This document shows positions 34,401 to 42,804 of a stretch of 64,000 bases of DNA, one piece after another. Source of the DNA: Reichenbachiella carrageenanivorans (GTDB lineage: Bacteria > Bacteroidota > Bacteroidia > Cytophagales > Cyclobacteriaceae). The stretch's first letter is position 1, and every line of letters begins with the position of its first letter. Position numbers and translations under genes: made by a program. Under the pieces are notes generated by a model. The model had not been told where the DNA came from. It ran no database searches and was given only the letters and a program-made list of their open reading frames with translations. Location of the stretch: positions 62,001-126,000 of the forward strand of contig NZ_CP106735.1 in the NCBI RefSeq assembly GCF_025639805.1, in the 5' to 3' direction.

Positions 34401-34744
34401 TCTCTAGAAATACCCAAGGCAGTTACAACTACCTCATTCAATTGCTCTGCGTCTGGCTGCATGACTAGGTCAATTACGCTTCTGGCGCCAATCTCAACCT
34501 CTTGCGTAGCAAGCCCCACAAAAGAATAAACTAGAATTCCACCTTCTGAAGGAACTGATAACTTATAGTTACCATCCAAATCGGTAGTGGTACCGGTCGT
34601 TGTACCCTTAAGTACAACTGTCACGCCTGGCAGTGTGGAATCGTCTTCCGAAGACGACACTTTACCAGAAACCGTCCTGTCCTGAGCAGAGGCCTGTGCT
34701 ACCAGCCCTGACACGAACAAGAAAATCAGTAATAGTTTTCTCAT
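31484..34744 (-). CDS. SusC/RagA-family TonB-linked outer-membrane transporter
   Basis: A 1086-aa outer-membrane importer. The signal peptide ends VAQASA. A carboxypeptidase-D-like beta-sandwich follows (LPGVTVVLKGTTTGTTTDLD, about 35-105), then a TonB box region (LNEVVVTALGI), the plug domain with GRVSGLQIKKSNSIGGS and NAVIRGSNSF, and the large beta barrel ending in GFNVNFQF with a terminal aromatic residue. The length is typical. It heads the operon with the SusD-like and PKD-like lipoproteins. No regulator, glycoside hydrolase or peptidase is adjacent, so the nutrient cannot be told. The 260 bases upstream are AT-rich with no clear promoter box. Confidence 0.93.
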   Translation of the reverse strand: MRKLLLIFLFVSGLVAQASAQDRTVSGKVSSSEDDSTLPGVTVVLKGTTTGTTTDLDGNYKLSVPSEGGILVYSFVGLATQEVEIGARSVIDLVMQPDAEQLNEVVVTALGISREKASLGYSVQEVDGSDVSTAKEGSFISSLSGRVSGLQIKKSNSIGGSVNAVIRGSNSFTGNNQALFVVDGIPISNSNLNTSTQTRGGGGYDYGNAASDIDPETIESISVLKGATAAALYGSDAANGVIMITTKKGSRKQNGIGVNVNHSTTFSTIDRSTFPKYQTEYGQGYGPYYGSTGGFYDEDIDGDGVKDELVVPAGEDASFGAAYDPNLMVYQWDSFYPELDTYQQPSPWVAPKDGADYIFQTGVANITSVNLQGGSELGTVRLGYTHDDRTGILPNSQITKNIIDFNATMNLSDKLSIDGKATYSRIEGRGRYGTGYDGKNVVQGVRQWFGTNVDMRQQEQAYESTGKNITWNPNGTGDTRPHYFDNPFFVFNENYETDKRNRFFGKFQANYQITDWLKAMARFGVDSYSDLQEERMAVGSLDQAEYEKYQRTFEEYNNDFMLSFDKTFDKLSVRGLVGFSIKDRKIISSRAETNGGLVIPGVYSLSNSASALEPPVEQDIHVKKYGYYGQLSLGYQGMLYLDATARVDQSSTLPSDHNTYLYPSVSGSFVFSELVDVPALSFGKVRLGFASVRGDAPSYSVANTYQAATPLDGVPMFYVGGNDLIADTSNNPDLKPEKTDELELGLELKFLDNRVGADISLYKKNTVDQILPVQISSASGFNYKYVNAGEMENKGIELSIFAEPVRTGDFSWRINANWATNRNKVVSLYEDGENLLIFSAWSTAINARKGEAYGSITGTDFVYQDGQRVVGSDGKYLMTESTNEILGNIQPDWTGGINNTFSYKGLSFGFLIDMQKGGDIISYDMGFGLATGLYAETAGLNDLGNPLRDPVTGDDTSGGMLLSGVKADGSPNDVRAAAGTYTNPQGFYGGSRDTGGSLADAGLLYDASYVKLREMSLTYNLPSSMLDNLFISKVSVGVFGRNLWIIHKNLPHSDPEYNTSSGNRQGIQNGALPSTREFGFNVNFQF

Positions 34745-35004
34745 AATAAAATATGGTTTAGTTAAAAAATTAAAATAAAAAATCCTCTCACATAACTATG
34801 CTCGAAGTTGGTTTAATTCTTTATTTCAAAAAAAATGAATTGCCTGCATCGAAATTGCTAAAGTCTCAATACTGACAACTATAGTAAAGGCAATATTACT
34901 ATTTTGATAACATTTATGAAACTTTATTACCAATATTTGAAGTCTCAAGGTGTTTGGCGACATTTCACAAAATGCATCTTATAGTAGATTATTTTTCGTT
35001 TTTC

Positions 35005-35730
35005 TTAATACTTATTGAACTTATTAAGTTTTTTCATAATTACTTCCATATCCTTTGGATAATCACACGATTTCGAAATAATATTTTTATTAACGTTTGT
35101 TAGTTTTATGCTATACGAATGAAGCGCTACTCGATCAAAAAGCGGTCGTTCTTCAAATTCCTCCTTCCTTTTAAACCCTTTTTTCATGCTTGACAGAAAA
35201 ATAGGCTCTCCACCGTACAAACGATCACCACATATCGGAAAATTGAGATATGATAGATGCACGCGAATTTGATGGGTGCGACCTGTCAGTAGTTTGGCCT
35301 CTATCAGGGTATAGTCCTTGAAAAACTCTTTGGCTCTGAATATTGTAACGGCCTCTTTACCGTTTCGCTTGTCGCAAATCACTCGCCCCGAACCTGATGT
35401 CCGCAATGGCACATCTACTTGAATGACTTCATTCATGAATCTGCCTTTGACTAAAGCATGATATACTTTTTCTACTGTTCTTTCTTGAAACTGCATGGCT
35501 GCTGACTTGTAAGCCTCTTCATTTTTGGAGAGAAGTAAGGCCCCACTGGTCTCTTTATCTAGCCTGTGACAAACCTGATACTCACTATTGATTGCCCGAA
35601 ATAGGCTCAGCACATTATCCCCATCGTTTCGATCTTCCAATGTAGATAAAAGTGAGGGTTTATTGATGATCGTATAATTTTCGTCGTCATAGACGATCAT
35701 GTCATCTGCTTTCCATGCATTCTTCTTCAT
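35005..35730 (-). CDS. RluA-family pseudouridine synthase
   Basis: A 241-aa RNA pseudouridine synthase. The catalytic aspartate is D58 in the motif HRLDKETSGAL, and the second family motif LLTGRTHQIRVHLSYLNFPI with DRLYGG is intact. There is no S4 RNA-binding domain at the N-terminus, so it is the short RluA/TruC-like form; the exact uridine (tRNA or rRNA) cannot be decided. The C-terminus is Lys/Asn-rich. It lies 50 bases downstream of the PhoR-like kinase on the same strand and may share its transcript. Confidence 0.9.
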   Translation of the reverse strand: MKKNAWKADDMIVYDDENYTIINKPSLLSTLEDRNDGDNVLSLFRAINSEYQVCHRLDKETSGALLLSKNEEAYKSAAMQFQERTVEKVYHALVKGRFMNEVIQVDVPLRTSGSGRVICDKRNGKEAVTIFRAKEFFKDYTLIEAKLLTGRTHQIRVHLSYLNFPICGDRLYGGEPIFLSSMKKGFKRKEEFEERPLFDRVALHSYSIKLTNVNKNIISKSCDYPKDMEVIMKKLNKFNKY

Positions 35731-35780
35731 AATGCAAGGTACTGATGAATTTAAAAAAAGAAGGAATGAAGGTTAGAAAT

Positions 35781-36821
35781 CTATTGTGACTGGTATCGCT
35801 CTAGCTCAAAGCTAAAAGAAGATCCTTCTCCGATATGACTCACGACTTTGACCTCGCTCATATGTGCTTCTACAATGTGCTTGACAATGGAAAGTCCTAA
35901 CCCAGTACCTCCCTGTGCTTTTGACCTACTTTTATCCACGCGATAAAACCGTTCGAAGATGCGATTTAAGTGTTCGGCTGGGATCCCTATTCCACTATCC
36001 TTTACGGTAATATCCAATTTCTTACCCGTAGGCTCTAGTGTCACTACTACTTGCCCGTTTTCATCTGAGTACTTGATCGCATTGGAAACCAAATTAACAA
36101 ACACCTGATGTATGCGCTGATTGTCTGCCAAGACCAATATTTTATCTTGCCCTCCACTTTCTAGTTTTAGCGTGATTCCTTTTTTTGCTGCCCTTTCTTC
36201 TAATTGATCAAATATTTCGTCTACCACCTCACAAATATTGGTAGGCTCCATGTGCATCGTAATATCTCCTGCCTCCATGTGAGATACGGTGAGTAGGTCT
36301 TGCACCAAGGCGTCCAGTCCATCTAGGTTCTTGGCTGCCTTTTTCAAGAATTTCATTCGAATAGACTTATCATCTATTGCTCCATCTAATAGTGTATGTA
36401 CAAACCCCTGTGCTGCAAATATGGGCGTTTTCAACTCATGAGAGACATCTGCAAGAAACTGACGTCGAAACTTCGCCATCTGCTTGAGCTCCTCAATTTC
36501 GGATTGCTTGACATGGGCATAAGAATAGATTTCCTGTTGAATTTGATTGAGCGAACTATGACCATAGGTTCGTTTGGGCTTGATTGTGGCCAAATCGTTA
36601 TTTCTGATTTTACCAAACATGTCATAGATGTTTCTCAACTCTTTAAAAAACAAAAATTCCAATACTACATTGATTAAAATATAGCCCGTACCGAAGCAAA
36701 TAATGGGCACCAGCCACAAGACAAATGAGGGTAAATCCGGCACCAACAATAAACTGCCTGTAATGATCACTGCAATACTTGCAGCTAATACAAGTGCCAG
36801 TCCTTTAGAATTTAGCAACAT
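35781..36821 (-). CDS. PhoR-like sensor histidine kinase
   Basis: A 346-aa membrane kinase. Two membrane helices (about 8-27 and 33-56) are joined by a very short loop, so there is almost no periplasmic sensor, as in PhoR. H128 in FLADVSHELKTPIF is the phosphoacceptor; the ATPase has NLVSNAIKYSDE (N-box), DSGIGIP and GGTGLGLSIVKHIV. The partner regulator ends 9 bases upstream. In Bacteroidota this pair is usually assigned to phosphate response, but no pst or phoU gene is present here, so the role is inferred from family only. Confidence 0.88.
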   Translation of the reverse strand: MLLNSKGLALVLAASIAVIITGSLLLVPDLPSFVLWLVPIICFGTGYILINVVLEFLFFKELRNIYDMFGKIRNNDLATIKPKRTYGHSSLNQIQQEIYSYAHVKQSEIEELKQMAKFRRQFLADVSHELKTPIFAAQGFVHTLLDGAIDDKSIRMKFLKKAAKNLDGLDALVQDLLTVSHMEAGDITMHMEPTNICEVVDEIFDQLEERAAKKGITLKLESGGQDKILVLADNQRIHQVFVNLVSNAIKYSDENGQVVVTLEPTGKKLDITVKDSGIGIPAEHLNRIFERFYRVDKSRSKAQGGTGLGLSIVKHIVEAHMSEVKVVSHIGEGSSFSFELERYQSQ

Positions 36822-36830
36822 TCAAGAAGA

Positions 36831-37514
36831 TTAGTCGAGCTCAAATTTGTATCCCACGCCTTTGATAGTTGAAATATAGCCATCACCTATTTTTTCACGT
36901 ACCTTTCTAATATGCACATCAACCGTCCTGGCTAATACAAATACATCTGTACCCCAAATATTGATCAAGAGGTCATCTCTACTAAACACCTTACCTGGAT
37001 GCTGCGCCAAAAAGAACAATAATTCGAATTCCTTTTTCGGTAAGGTCAAATCACGATCCTTTTGTGTAACGACATAGCTCTGCCTATCTATCACCAAATC
37101 TCCTGCTACAATTTTCTCATCGACATCCACATCCTTTTTAGAACGCCTAAAAATGGCATTGATGCGACTCAACAGGGCTCGTGGTTTAATCGGCTTGGTG
37201 AGGTAATCATCCGCCCCACTATCGAAAGCTGCGATTTCTGAATATTCTTCTACTCGAGCTGTCAAAAACAACACGAAGGTATTCGAAAGTGACTTTACTT
37301 CACGCAGTTGCCTACAGGTCTCTACCCCGTCCTGACCAGGCATCATAATATCCAACAGAATCAAATCAGGTATAAATGTCTGAGCGATTTCCACGCCTTT
37401 TATCCCATTATCCGCCACTTGTACTTGATATCCTTCTTTCTCTAGATTGTATTTCAAGAGATCCAAAATATCTATTTCATCATCTACTACTAGGATTTTT
37501 TTATTCCCTGACAT
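36831..37514 (-). CDS. PhoB/OmpR-family response regulator
   Basis: A 227-aa regulator with an N-terminal receiver (phosphoacceptor D55 in LILLDIMMPG, K107 in DDYLTKPIKP) and a C-terminal winged helix (about 130-227, with LTLPKKEFELLFFLA, RTVDVHIRKVREKIG and TIKGVGYKFE). It is the cognate regulator of the kinase that starts 9 bases after it. A 143-base AT-rich gap separates it from the upstream metallopeptidase gene, with no recognisable promoter consensus. Confidence 0.93.
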   Translation of the reverse strand: MSGNKKILVVDDEIDILDLLKYNLEKEGYQVQVADNGIKGVEIAQTFIPDLILLDIMMPGQDGVETCRQLREVKSLSNTFVLFLTARVEEYSEIAAFDSGADDYLTKPIKPRALLSRINAIFRRSKKDVDVDEKIVAGDLVIDRQSYVVTQKDRDLTLPKKEFELLFFLAQHPGKVFSRDDLLINIWGTDVFVLARTVDVHIRKVREKIGDGYISTIKGVGYKFELD

Positions 37515-37657
37515 ATTATTAGAAAGTGATTAACTTATAAATGTGAAGTTTAGATTAATAATTTCTTCCTGCAAATTTCCAAATATTAATTACTTAACAC
37601 GGCTATCTGGCAAGACATAACAATTATTTAATACACGGGAAATATAATCAAAGCTCC

Positions 37658-38686
37658 TCAATTTTGCATTTTATAATAAGTGACAAAAGCAGCCAAATCG
37701 CCTTTAAAACTAGTCTCTAACTGCTTTTTGAAATTCTCTTTCTTCGAATCGTACCGTTCAAAAGCCATAAAAAAGGCGTTATTTGGCAAGACATCCTCAA
37801 ATAGACCTTGGTATCGAACATTATCAAAAAACGGAATCGTATCCAAACGTGCCACCCAATTAGACAGGTAAACTTGTTTAGCTTGAGACTTTTCTTCTAT
37901 TGACATCATATCATCAAACGAGGCATACAAGTGAGTCAATTCCGACACTCCATTCAAGCAATGACCAACAAAAAGCTGTGCATCATGCGCTGCTTCCACG
38001 TAGACCTGATACGCTTCACGATCCTTTCCGTACCGATCCACCAAAAAAAGCCTTGCTCCCTCCTCACCAATGAAAGACGCTAAATTTTCATTGAAAGTCA
38101 GAGAGTCTTTCAAGAAAATATTGGCATGGGTAATTTCATGGATAAACAATTCGGCTACACTCCCCTCGCTTCTTTTCAAATTCTTTGACAAGATAGGATC
38201 TGAAAACCAACCTAAAGTAGACCAAGCATTGACTGAGCGAATTCTTGTATCTAACCCTTTTGCTTCCAGCGCTTGCTGCTCTGACTGGGCACTAGCCAAA
38301 TCAAAAAAACCTTTGTAAGACACGCTTCCCACAATAGGGAAACGCCACTCCACAGACCGAAGCTCATAAGGTTCACAAGCAGACAAGTTCCACAAAATAT
38401 CCTTTCCTTGCTGGTCGTATAGTTTAGTATATAGCCCTGCCGACTCCAACCCCAATCGCTGCTCGGCAAATGCCTTGACCTCATCAACCAATAGAATTTT
38501 ACCTTTGATCTCAGGGTCTACAGATTCATCTTCCAAGACCTCCACAATATCTCTCGCCTGCCATAATATCTCTACCTGCCCCCTACCCTGCATTATTAGA
38601 TAAGCCAACAGTTCTCTCTCTACCCAAACCCAAAACACTATCAAACCAACAATGGCAATAACCCCCTTTTTGAACGCTCGTCTCAT
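37658..38686 (-). CDS. Membrane-anchored zinc metallopeptidase (putative aminopeptidase, PF10023-like)
   Basis: A 342-aa protein with one N-terminal membrane anchor (VIAIVGLIVFWVWV, about 9-22) and an extracytoplasmic peptidase-like domain. The gluzincin motif HEITH is at 183-187, and the downstream glutamate E200 (FNENLASFIGEEG) fits the third zinc ligand. This matches the Aminopep family, common in Proteobacteria and Bacteroidota and still lacking a clear substrate. It stands alone with 140-240 base gaps on both sides. A TATTTTTG box on minus (38711-38718) is a possible -7 element. Confidence 0.75.
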   Translation of the reverse strand: MRRAFKKGVIAIVGLIVFWVWVERELLAYLIMQGRGQVEILWQARDIVEVLEDESVDPEIKGKILLVDEVKAFAEQRLGLESAGLYTKLYDQQGKDILWNLSACEPYELRSVEWRFPIVGSVSYKGFFDLASAQSEQQALEAKGLDTRIRSVNAWSTLGWFSDPILSKNLKRSEGSVAELFIHEITHANIFLKDSLTFNENLASFIGEEGARLFLVDRYGKDREAYQVYVEAAHDAQLFVGHCLNGVSELTHLYASFDDMMSIEEKSQAKQVYLSNWVARLDTIPFFDNVRYQGLFEDVLPNNAFFMAFERYDSKKENFKKQLETSFKGDLAAFVTYYKMQN

Positions 38687-38710
38687 AATTCTCTATCTAT
38701 TCGATAAAAT

Positions 38711-38718
38711 CAAAAATA
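38711..38718 (-). promoter_or_regulatory. Possible -7 element for the metallopeptidase gene
   Basis: TATTTTTG on minus matches TANNTTTG, 25 bases before the ATG; the nearest TTG-like -33 element is 23 bases away, slightly too far. Confidence 0.3.
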
Positions 38719-38821
38719 CGTTCCTCATTCGCATAAGGGTACAATTACTGCGTTAATTTTACTCAGAAAGTATATTACTAATTTTTTTAGCAAAAACTAC
38801 TAAACATCTCAACAACTCTTC

Positions 38822-38829
38822 TATATTTG
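38822..38829 (+). promoter_or_regulatory. Possible -7 element for recA
   Basis: TATATTTG matches TANNTTTG 101 bases upstream of the recA ATG. No -33 TTTG is visible, and no palindrome resembling a LexA box was noticed in 38687-38930. Confidence 0.3.
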
Positions 38830-38930
38830 CTAAAATTATTATACTCAATGTAACGGCAGGATTATATCAATAATCACAATTTTAAAATAACTTGCCCATC
38901 ATTTAATAGAACCTGAAAAACCATCTCCTT

Positions 38931-39956
38931 ATGAGCGACAATGCTGAAAAACTAAAAGCACTCCAGCTAACCATAGATAAACTAGAAAAATCATATGGCA
39001 AGGGTGCTGTGATGAAATTATCAGACGAAAGTGTGATCGACATCCCATCCATCCCTACAGGATCTGTAAGTCTTGATATCGCACTCGGTGTAGGCGGTAT
39101 ACCAAGAGGTCGAATTGTAGAAATCTACGGACCTGAGTCTTCTGGTAAAACCACACTTACCCTACACTGTATCGCTGAAGCGCAAAAACAAGGTGGCATG
39201 GCTGCATTTATCGATGCCGAACACGCTTTCGACAAAGGATATGCCGAAAAACTTGGTATCGACACAGAAAACCTACTCATCTCACAGCCAGACAATGGGG
39301 AGCAAGCCTTAGAGATTGCTGAGCATTTGATACGCTCAGGCGCCATAGACATTATTGTGATTGACTCCGTAGCAGCACTAGTACCTAAAGCTGAGCTCGA
39401 AGGAGAAATGGGCGATAGCAAAATGGGGCTCCAAGCGAGACTCATGAGTCAGGCATTAAGAAAATTAACAGGAGCCATCAACAAGACTGGCTGTACCTGT
39501 ATATTCATCAACCAGCTTCGTGAAAAAATCGGTGTCATGTTTGGCAATCCAGAGACCACTACTGGTGGTAATGCGTTGAAATTCTACGCCTCTGTAAGGC
39601 TTGACATTAGAAGAATCGGACAGATCAAAGAAAGTGCGGACAATATTCTAGGCAACAGGACTCGTGTCAAAGTAGTAAAAAACAAAGTAGCCCCTCCATT
39701 CAAAGTAGTTGAATTCGACATCATGTATGGAGAAGGTATCTCCAAAGTAGGCGAGATCATTGACCTCGGCGTGGAGCTCGGCACCATCAACAAAGCAGGC
39801 TCTTGGTTCTCATACAAGGGAAATAAATTAGGTCAAGGTCGTGATTCGGTAAAAACCCTACTCCTAGACAACCCAGAGCTAATGGACGAAATGGAGCTAG
39901 GCATTCGCAACAAGATCAATGGTGTAGAAGAAGAGGAAGTCCCAGCAAAAGCATAA
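38931..39956 (+). CDS. recA: Recombinase RecA
   Basis: DNA strand-exchange ATPase for homologous recombination. Walker [10 protein letters not shown] is at about 64-72, Walker B region [17 protein letters not shown], the L1 region [20 protein letters not shown] and the L2 loop [19 protein letters not shown] are all intact. At 341 aa it is full length; the C-terminus ([11 protein letters not shown]) is acidic as usual. It is monocistronic: a strong hairpin terminator follows and 244 bases of AT-rich sequence precede it. Confidence 0.98.
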   Translation: MSDNAEKLKALQLTIDKLEKSYGKGAVMKLSDESVIDIPSIPTGSVSLDIALGVGGIPRGRIVEIYGPESSGKTTLTLHCIAEAQKQGGMAAFIDAEHAFDKGYAEKLGIDTENLLISQPDNGEQALEIAEHLIRSGAIDIIVIDSVAALVPKAELEGEMGDSKMGLQARLMSQALRKLTGAINKTGCTCIFINQLREKIGVMFGNPETTTGGNALKFYASVRLDIRRIGQIKESADNILGNRTRVKVVKNKVAPPFKVVEFDIMYGEGISKVGEIIDLGVELGTINKAGSWFSYKGNKLGQGRDSVKTLLLDNPELMDEMELGIRNKINGVEEEEVPAKA

Positions 39957-39978
39957 TACAAAATTTATAAAGCGACCG

Positions 39979-40038
39979 AGAGGCCGTTTCAAATGACTAG
40001 TTCAACCAAGGACTTACCATTTGAAACGGTCTCTTTTT
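39979..40038 (+). terminator. Terminator of recA
   Basis: Seventeen-base arms (39979-39995 and 40018-40034) pair with only one G-U, followed by a T-run at 40034-40038. The loop is 22 bases. Confidence 0.8.
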
Positions 40039-40103
40039 ATTTGTCCCCTAAATTAAGACCTGATATTAGCACTTAAAAAAAGTGACCATGCGACGTTTTT
40101 TTA

Positions 40104-40111
40104 TAATTTTG
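40104..40111 (+). promoter_or_regulatory. Possible -7 element for valS
   Basis: TAATTTTG matches TANNTTTG, 26 bases upstream of the valS ATG. No good -33 element. Confidence 0.35.
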
Positions 40112-40137
40112 CCGTTCAATTTTTTTAATGACGAGCA

Positions 40138-42756
40138 ATGTCCATTTCTACAAAATACAACCCAGCAGAAGTTGAAGGAAAAATCTACCAAGAATGGCTA
40201 GATAAAGGCTTTTTTCACTCAGAACCCAACCCTGACAAAGAGCCTTACACCATCCTAATCCCACCACCCAACGTAACTGGCGTGTTACACATGGGTCACA
40301 TGCTCAACAACACCATTCAAGATGTACTGATACGAAAAGCTAGAATGGAAGGCAAAGAAGCCTGCTGGATCCCTGGCACAGACCATGCCTCTATAGCTAC
40401 AGAAGCCAAAGTAGTAGGCATGCTACGAGAACAGGGAATCAAAAAATCTGATCTGACTAGAGAAGAATTTTTATCCCACGCTTGGGAATGGAAAGAAAAA
40501 TATGGCGGTATCATCCTAAATCAACTACAAAGACTGGGAGCTTCTTGTGATTGGGACCGTACATTTTTCACGATGGACGAAAAAAACTCAGATGCCGTAG
40601 AAGAAGTATTTATCAGCTACTTCAAAAAAGGATTTATCTATAGAGATTATAAAATGGTGAACTGGGACCCTACTGCCCAAACCACAATATCCAACGAAGA
40701 GGTCATCTACCGCGATGTAGACGCGGCTCTTTATCACGTACAGTATGCCATCGAAGGAACTGACGAATTTGTAACAATTGCTACTACTCGTCCAGAAACC
40801 ATCCTAGGCGACACTGCAATCTGCATCAACCCCAACGACGAACGATACACACACCTCAAAGGCAAAAAAGCCATTGTACCATTAGTCAATCGTGTAATCC
40901 CGATTATCGAAGACGAATATGTAGATATTGAATTCGGGACGGGATGCTTGAAAGTAACCCCTGCACACGACACCAATGACTACGATTTAGGTCAAAAACA
41001 CAGCTTGGAAACCATCGACATTCTAAATGATGACGGTACACTCAATGAAAAAGCACAATTCTACATTGGGGAAACCCGAGAAAGTGCTCGCAAACAAATC
41101 ACTAAAGAACTGAAGGCCTTGGGCTGTTTGGTGAAGACCGAAAACCTAAGACACAAGATCGGATTTTCAGAAAGAAATCCCGATACCGCCATAGAGCCTA
41201 AGCTCTCTTTGCAATGGTTTGTAGACATGCAAAAACTCGTTACTCCTGCTTTGGAGAACGTAATGAACGACAACATCGAGTTTTTTCCTGAAAAATTCAA
41301 AAACACCTACAAACATTGGCTCGAAAATATCAAAGACTGGCCAATCTCTAGACAACTCTGGTGGGGACAGCAGATTCCTGCCTACTACTATGGCAAAGAC
41401 GGTGTAGCAGTAGGTCGCACACCTGAGCAAGCGCTAGAAATGGCTAAAAAAGATACGGGCAATGATCAAATGACATTAGCCGACTTGAAGCGCGACGAAG
41501 ATGTGGTAGATACTTGGTTTAGTAGTGCACTGCTTCCAATCTCTGTCTTTGATGGATTTAGAAATCCTGACAACGAAGAATACAAATACTACTACCCTAC
41601 TCAAGTGCTCGTAACTGGCTGGGACATTATCTTTTTCTGGGTAGCACGTATGATCATCTCAGGCTATGAGTTTGGTAAAGACAAACCATTTGAAAAGGTA
41701 TATTTCACAGGAATGGTTCGCGATTTGCAAAGAAGAAAAATGTCCAAATCGCTAGGCAACTCTCCTGATGCTTTGGGACTTTTGGATCAGTATGGTGCAG
41801 ATGGCGTACGTGTGGGCATGCTACTCAGCTCTGCTGCTGGCAACGACCTTTTGTTTGATGAAAAGCTTTGCGAACAAGGCAGAAACTTCTCCAACAAAAT
41901 CTGGAATGCCTTTAGGCTAATCAAGTCTTGGGAGGTGAAAGACATCCCACAAAGTCCTACCGCTATAGTGGCAGCCCATTGGTTCGAAAATCGATTCAAC
42001 GAAGCCCTAGAAGAAATCAACGATCTTTTTTCTAAATTCAGGCTTTCAGAAGCCCTAATGGCTACCTACAAACTGGTTTGGGACGACTTCTGCTCTTGGT
42101 ATTTAGAGATGATCAAACCAGACTATCAGCAGCCGATTGATCAGGCTACTGTAGATCAAGCCAATGAATTTATAGAGCAACTCATGCGCGTATTGCATCC
42201 TTTCATGCCGTTTATCACAGAAGAGATCTGGAAAAACATCAAGGACAGAAGCAAGGATGATTATCTAATCGTAGCAGAATGGCCAACAGTAAAGGCTTTT
42301 GATAAAGCAGATTTGGCACATACTGCCGAGGTATTTGAGATTATTTCCAATATCAGAAATGTAAGGAACTCGGCTGGTATCTCTCCAAAAATCGCTTTGC
42401 AGTTGTTTATCAAATCTGGCGACAAAAATCCTTACAACAATCATGCAGTAGTGATTCAGAAATTGGCCAATGTAGACACCATTGAGACAACGAACGACAA
42501 GATTGAAAATGCAACAAGCTTCATCATCAACAGAAACGAGTTTTTCGTCCCGTTAGGCGAGCATGCCAATGCAGAAGACCAGAAAGAAGAAGCTGCTCAG
42601 GAAATCAAAAGACTGAAAGGCTTCATCATGGGCATCGACAAGAAACTCAGCAATGAGAAGTTTGTAAACAATGCTCCAGCTAAAGTAATCGAGATGGAAA
42701 GGAAGAAAAAGGCTGACGCTGAAGCTAAAATAGCCATACTAGAAGCACAGCTCTAA
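40138..42756 (+). CDS. valS: Valine--tRNA ligase
   Basis: Charges tRNA-Val. The HIGH-type motif is HMGH in PPPNVTGVLHMGHML (about 43-56) and the KMSKS loop is RRKMSKSLGNSPDAL (about 530-544). The tryptophan-rich DDVVDTWFSSALLP-type segment (here EDVVDTWFSSALLP) identifies ValRS rather than IleRS or LeuRS, and the editing domain (TTRPETILGDTAI) is complete. A C-terminal coiled coil (IKRLKGFIMGIDKKL onward), which is typical of ValRS, ends the 872-aa protein. Length is normal. Confidence 0.97.
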   Translation: MSISTKYNPAEVEGKIYQEWLDKGFFHSEPNPDKEPYTILIPPPNVTGVLHMGHMLNNTIQDVLIRKARMEGKEACWIPGTDHASIATEAKVVGMLREQGIKKSDLTREEFLSHAWEWKEKYGGIILNQLQRLGASCDWDRTFFTMDEKNSDAVEEVFISYFKKGFIYRDYKMVNWDPTAQTTISNEEVIYRDVDAALYHVQYAIEGTDEFVTIATTRPETILGDTAICINPNDERYTHLKGKKAIVPLVNRVIPIIEDEYVDIEFGTGCLKVTPAHDTNDYDLGQKHSLETIDILNDDGTLNEKAQFYIGETRESARKQITKELKALGCLVKTENLRHKIGFSERNPDTAIEPKLSLQWFVDMQKLVTPALENVMNDNIEFFPEKFKNTYKHWLENIKDWPISRQLWWGQQIPAYYYGKDGVAVGRTPEQALEMAKKDTGNDQMTLADLKRDEDVVDTWFSSALLPISVFDGFRNPDNEEYKYYYPTQVLVTGWDIIFFWVARMIISGYEFGKDKPFEKVYFTGMVRDLQRRKMSKSLGNSPDALGLLDQYGADGVRVGMLLSSAAGNDLLFDEKLCEQGRNFSNKIWNAFRLIKSWEVKDIPQSPTAIVAAHWFENRFNEALEEINDLFSKFRLSEALMATYKLVWDDFCSWYLEMIKPDYQQPIDQATVDQANEFIEQLMRVLHPFMPFITEEIWKNIKDRSKDDYLIVAEWPTVKAFDKADLAHTAEVFEIISNIRNVRNSAGISPKIALQLFIKSGDKNPYNNHAVVIQKLANVDTIETTNDKIENATSFIINRNEFFVPLGEHANAEDQKEEAAQEIKRLKGFIMGIDKKLSNEKFVNNAPAKVIEMERKKKADAEAKIAILEAQL

Positions 42757-42769
42757 AAAGACAAAACAA

Positions 42770-42804
42770 TACTCATGGCGGTTAAAAACGAGCCGCCATG
42801 AGTA
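42770..42804. terminator. Hairpin between valS and ald, overlapping the end of ald
   Basis: Perfect 12-bp stem: TACTCATGGCGG (42770-42781) with CCGCCATGAGTA (42793-42804). One arm and the loop lie inside the last codons and stop of the convergent ald gene. No long T-run follows on either strand. Confidence 0.55.
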
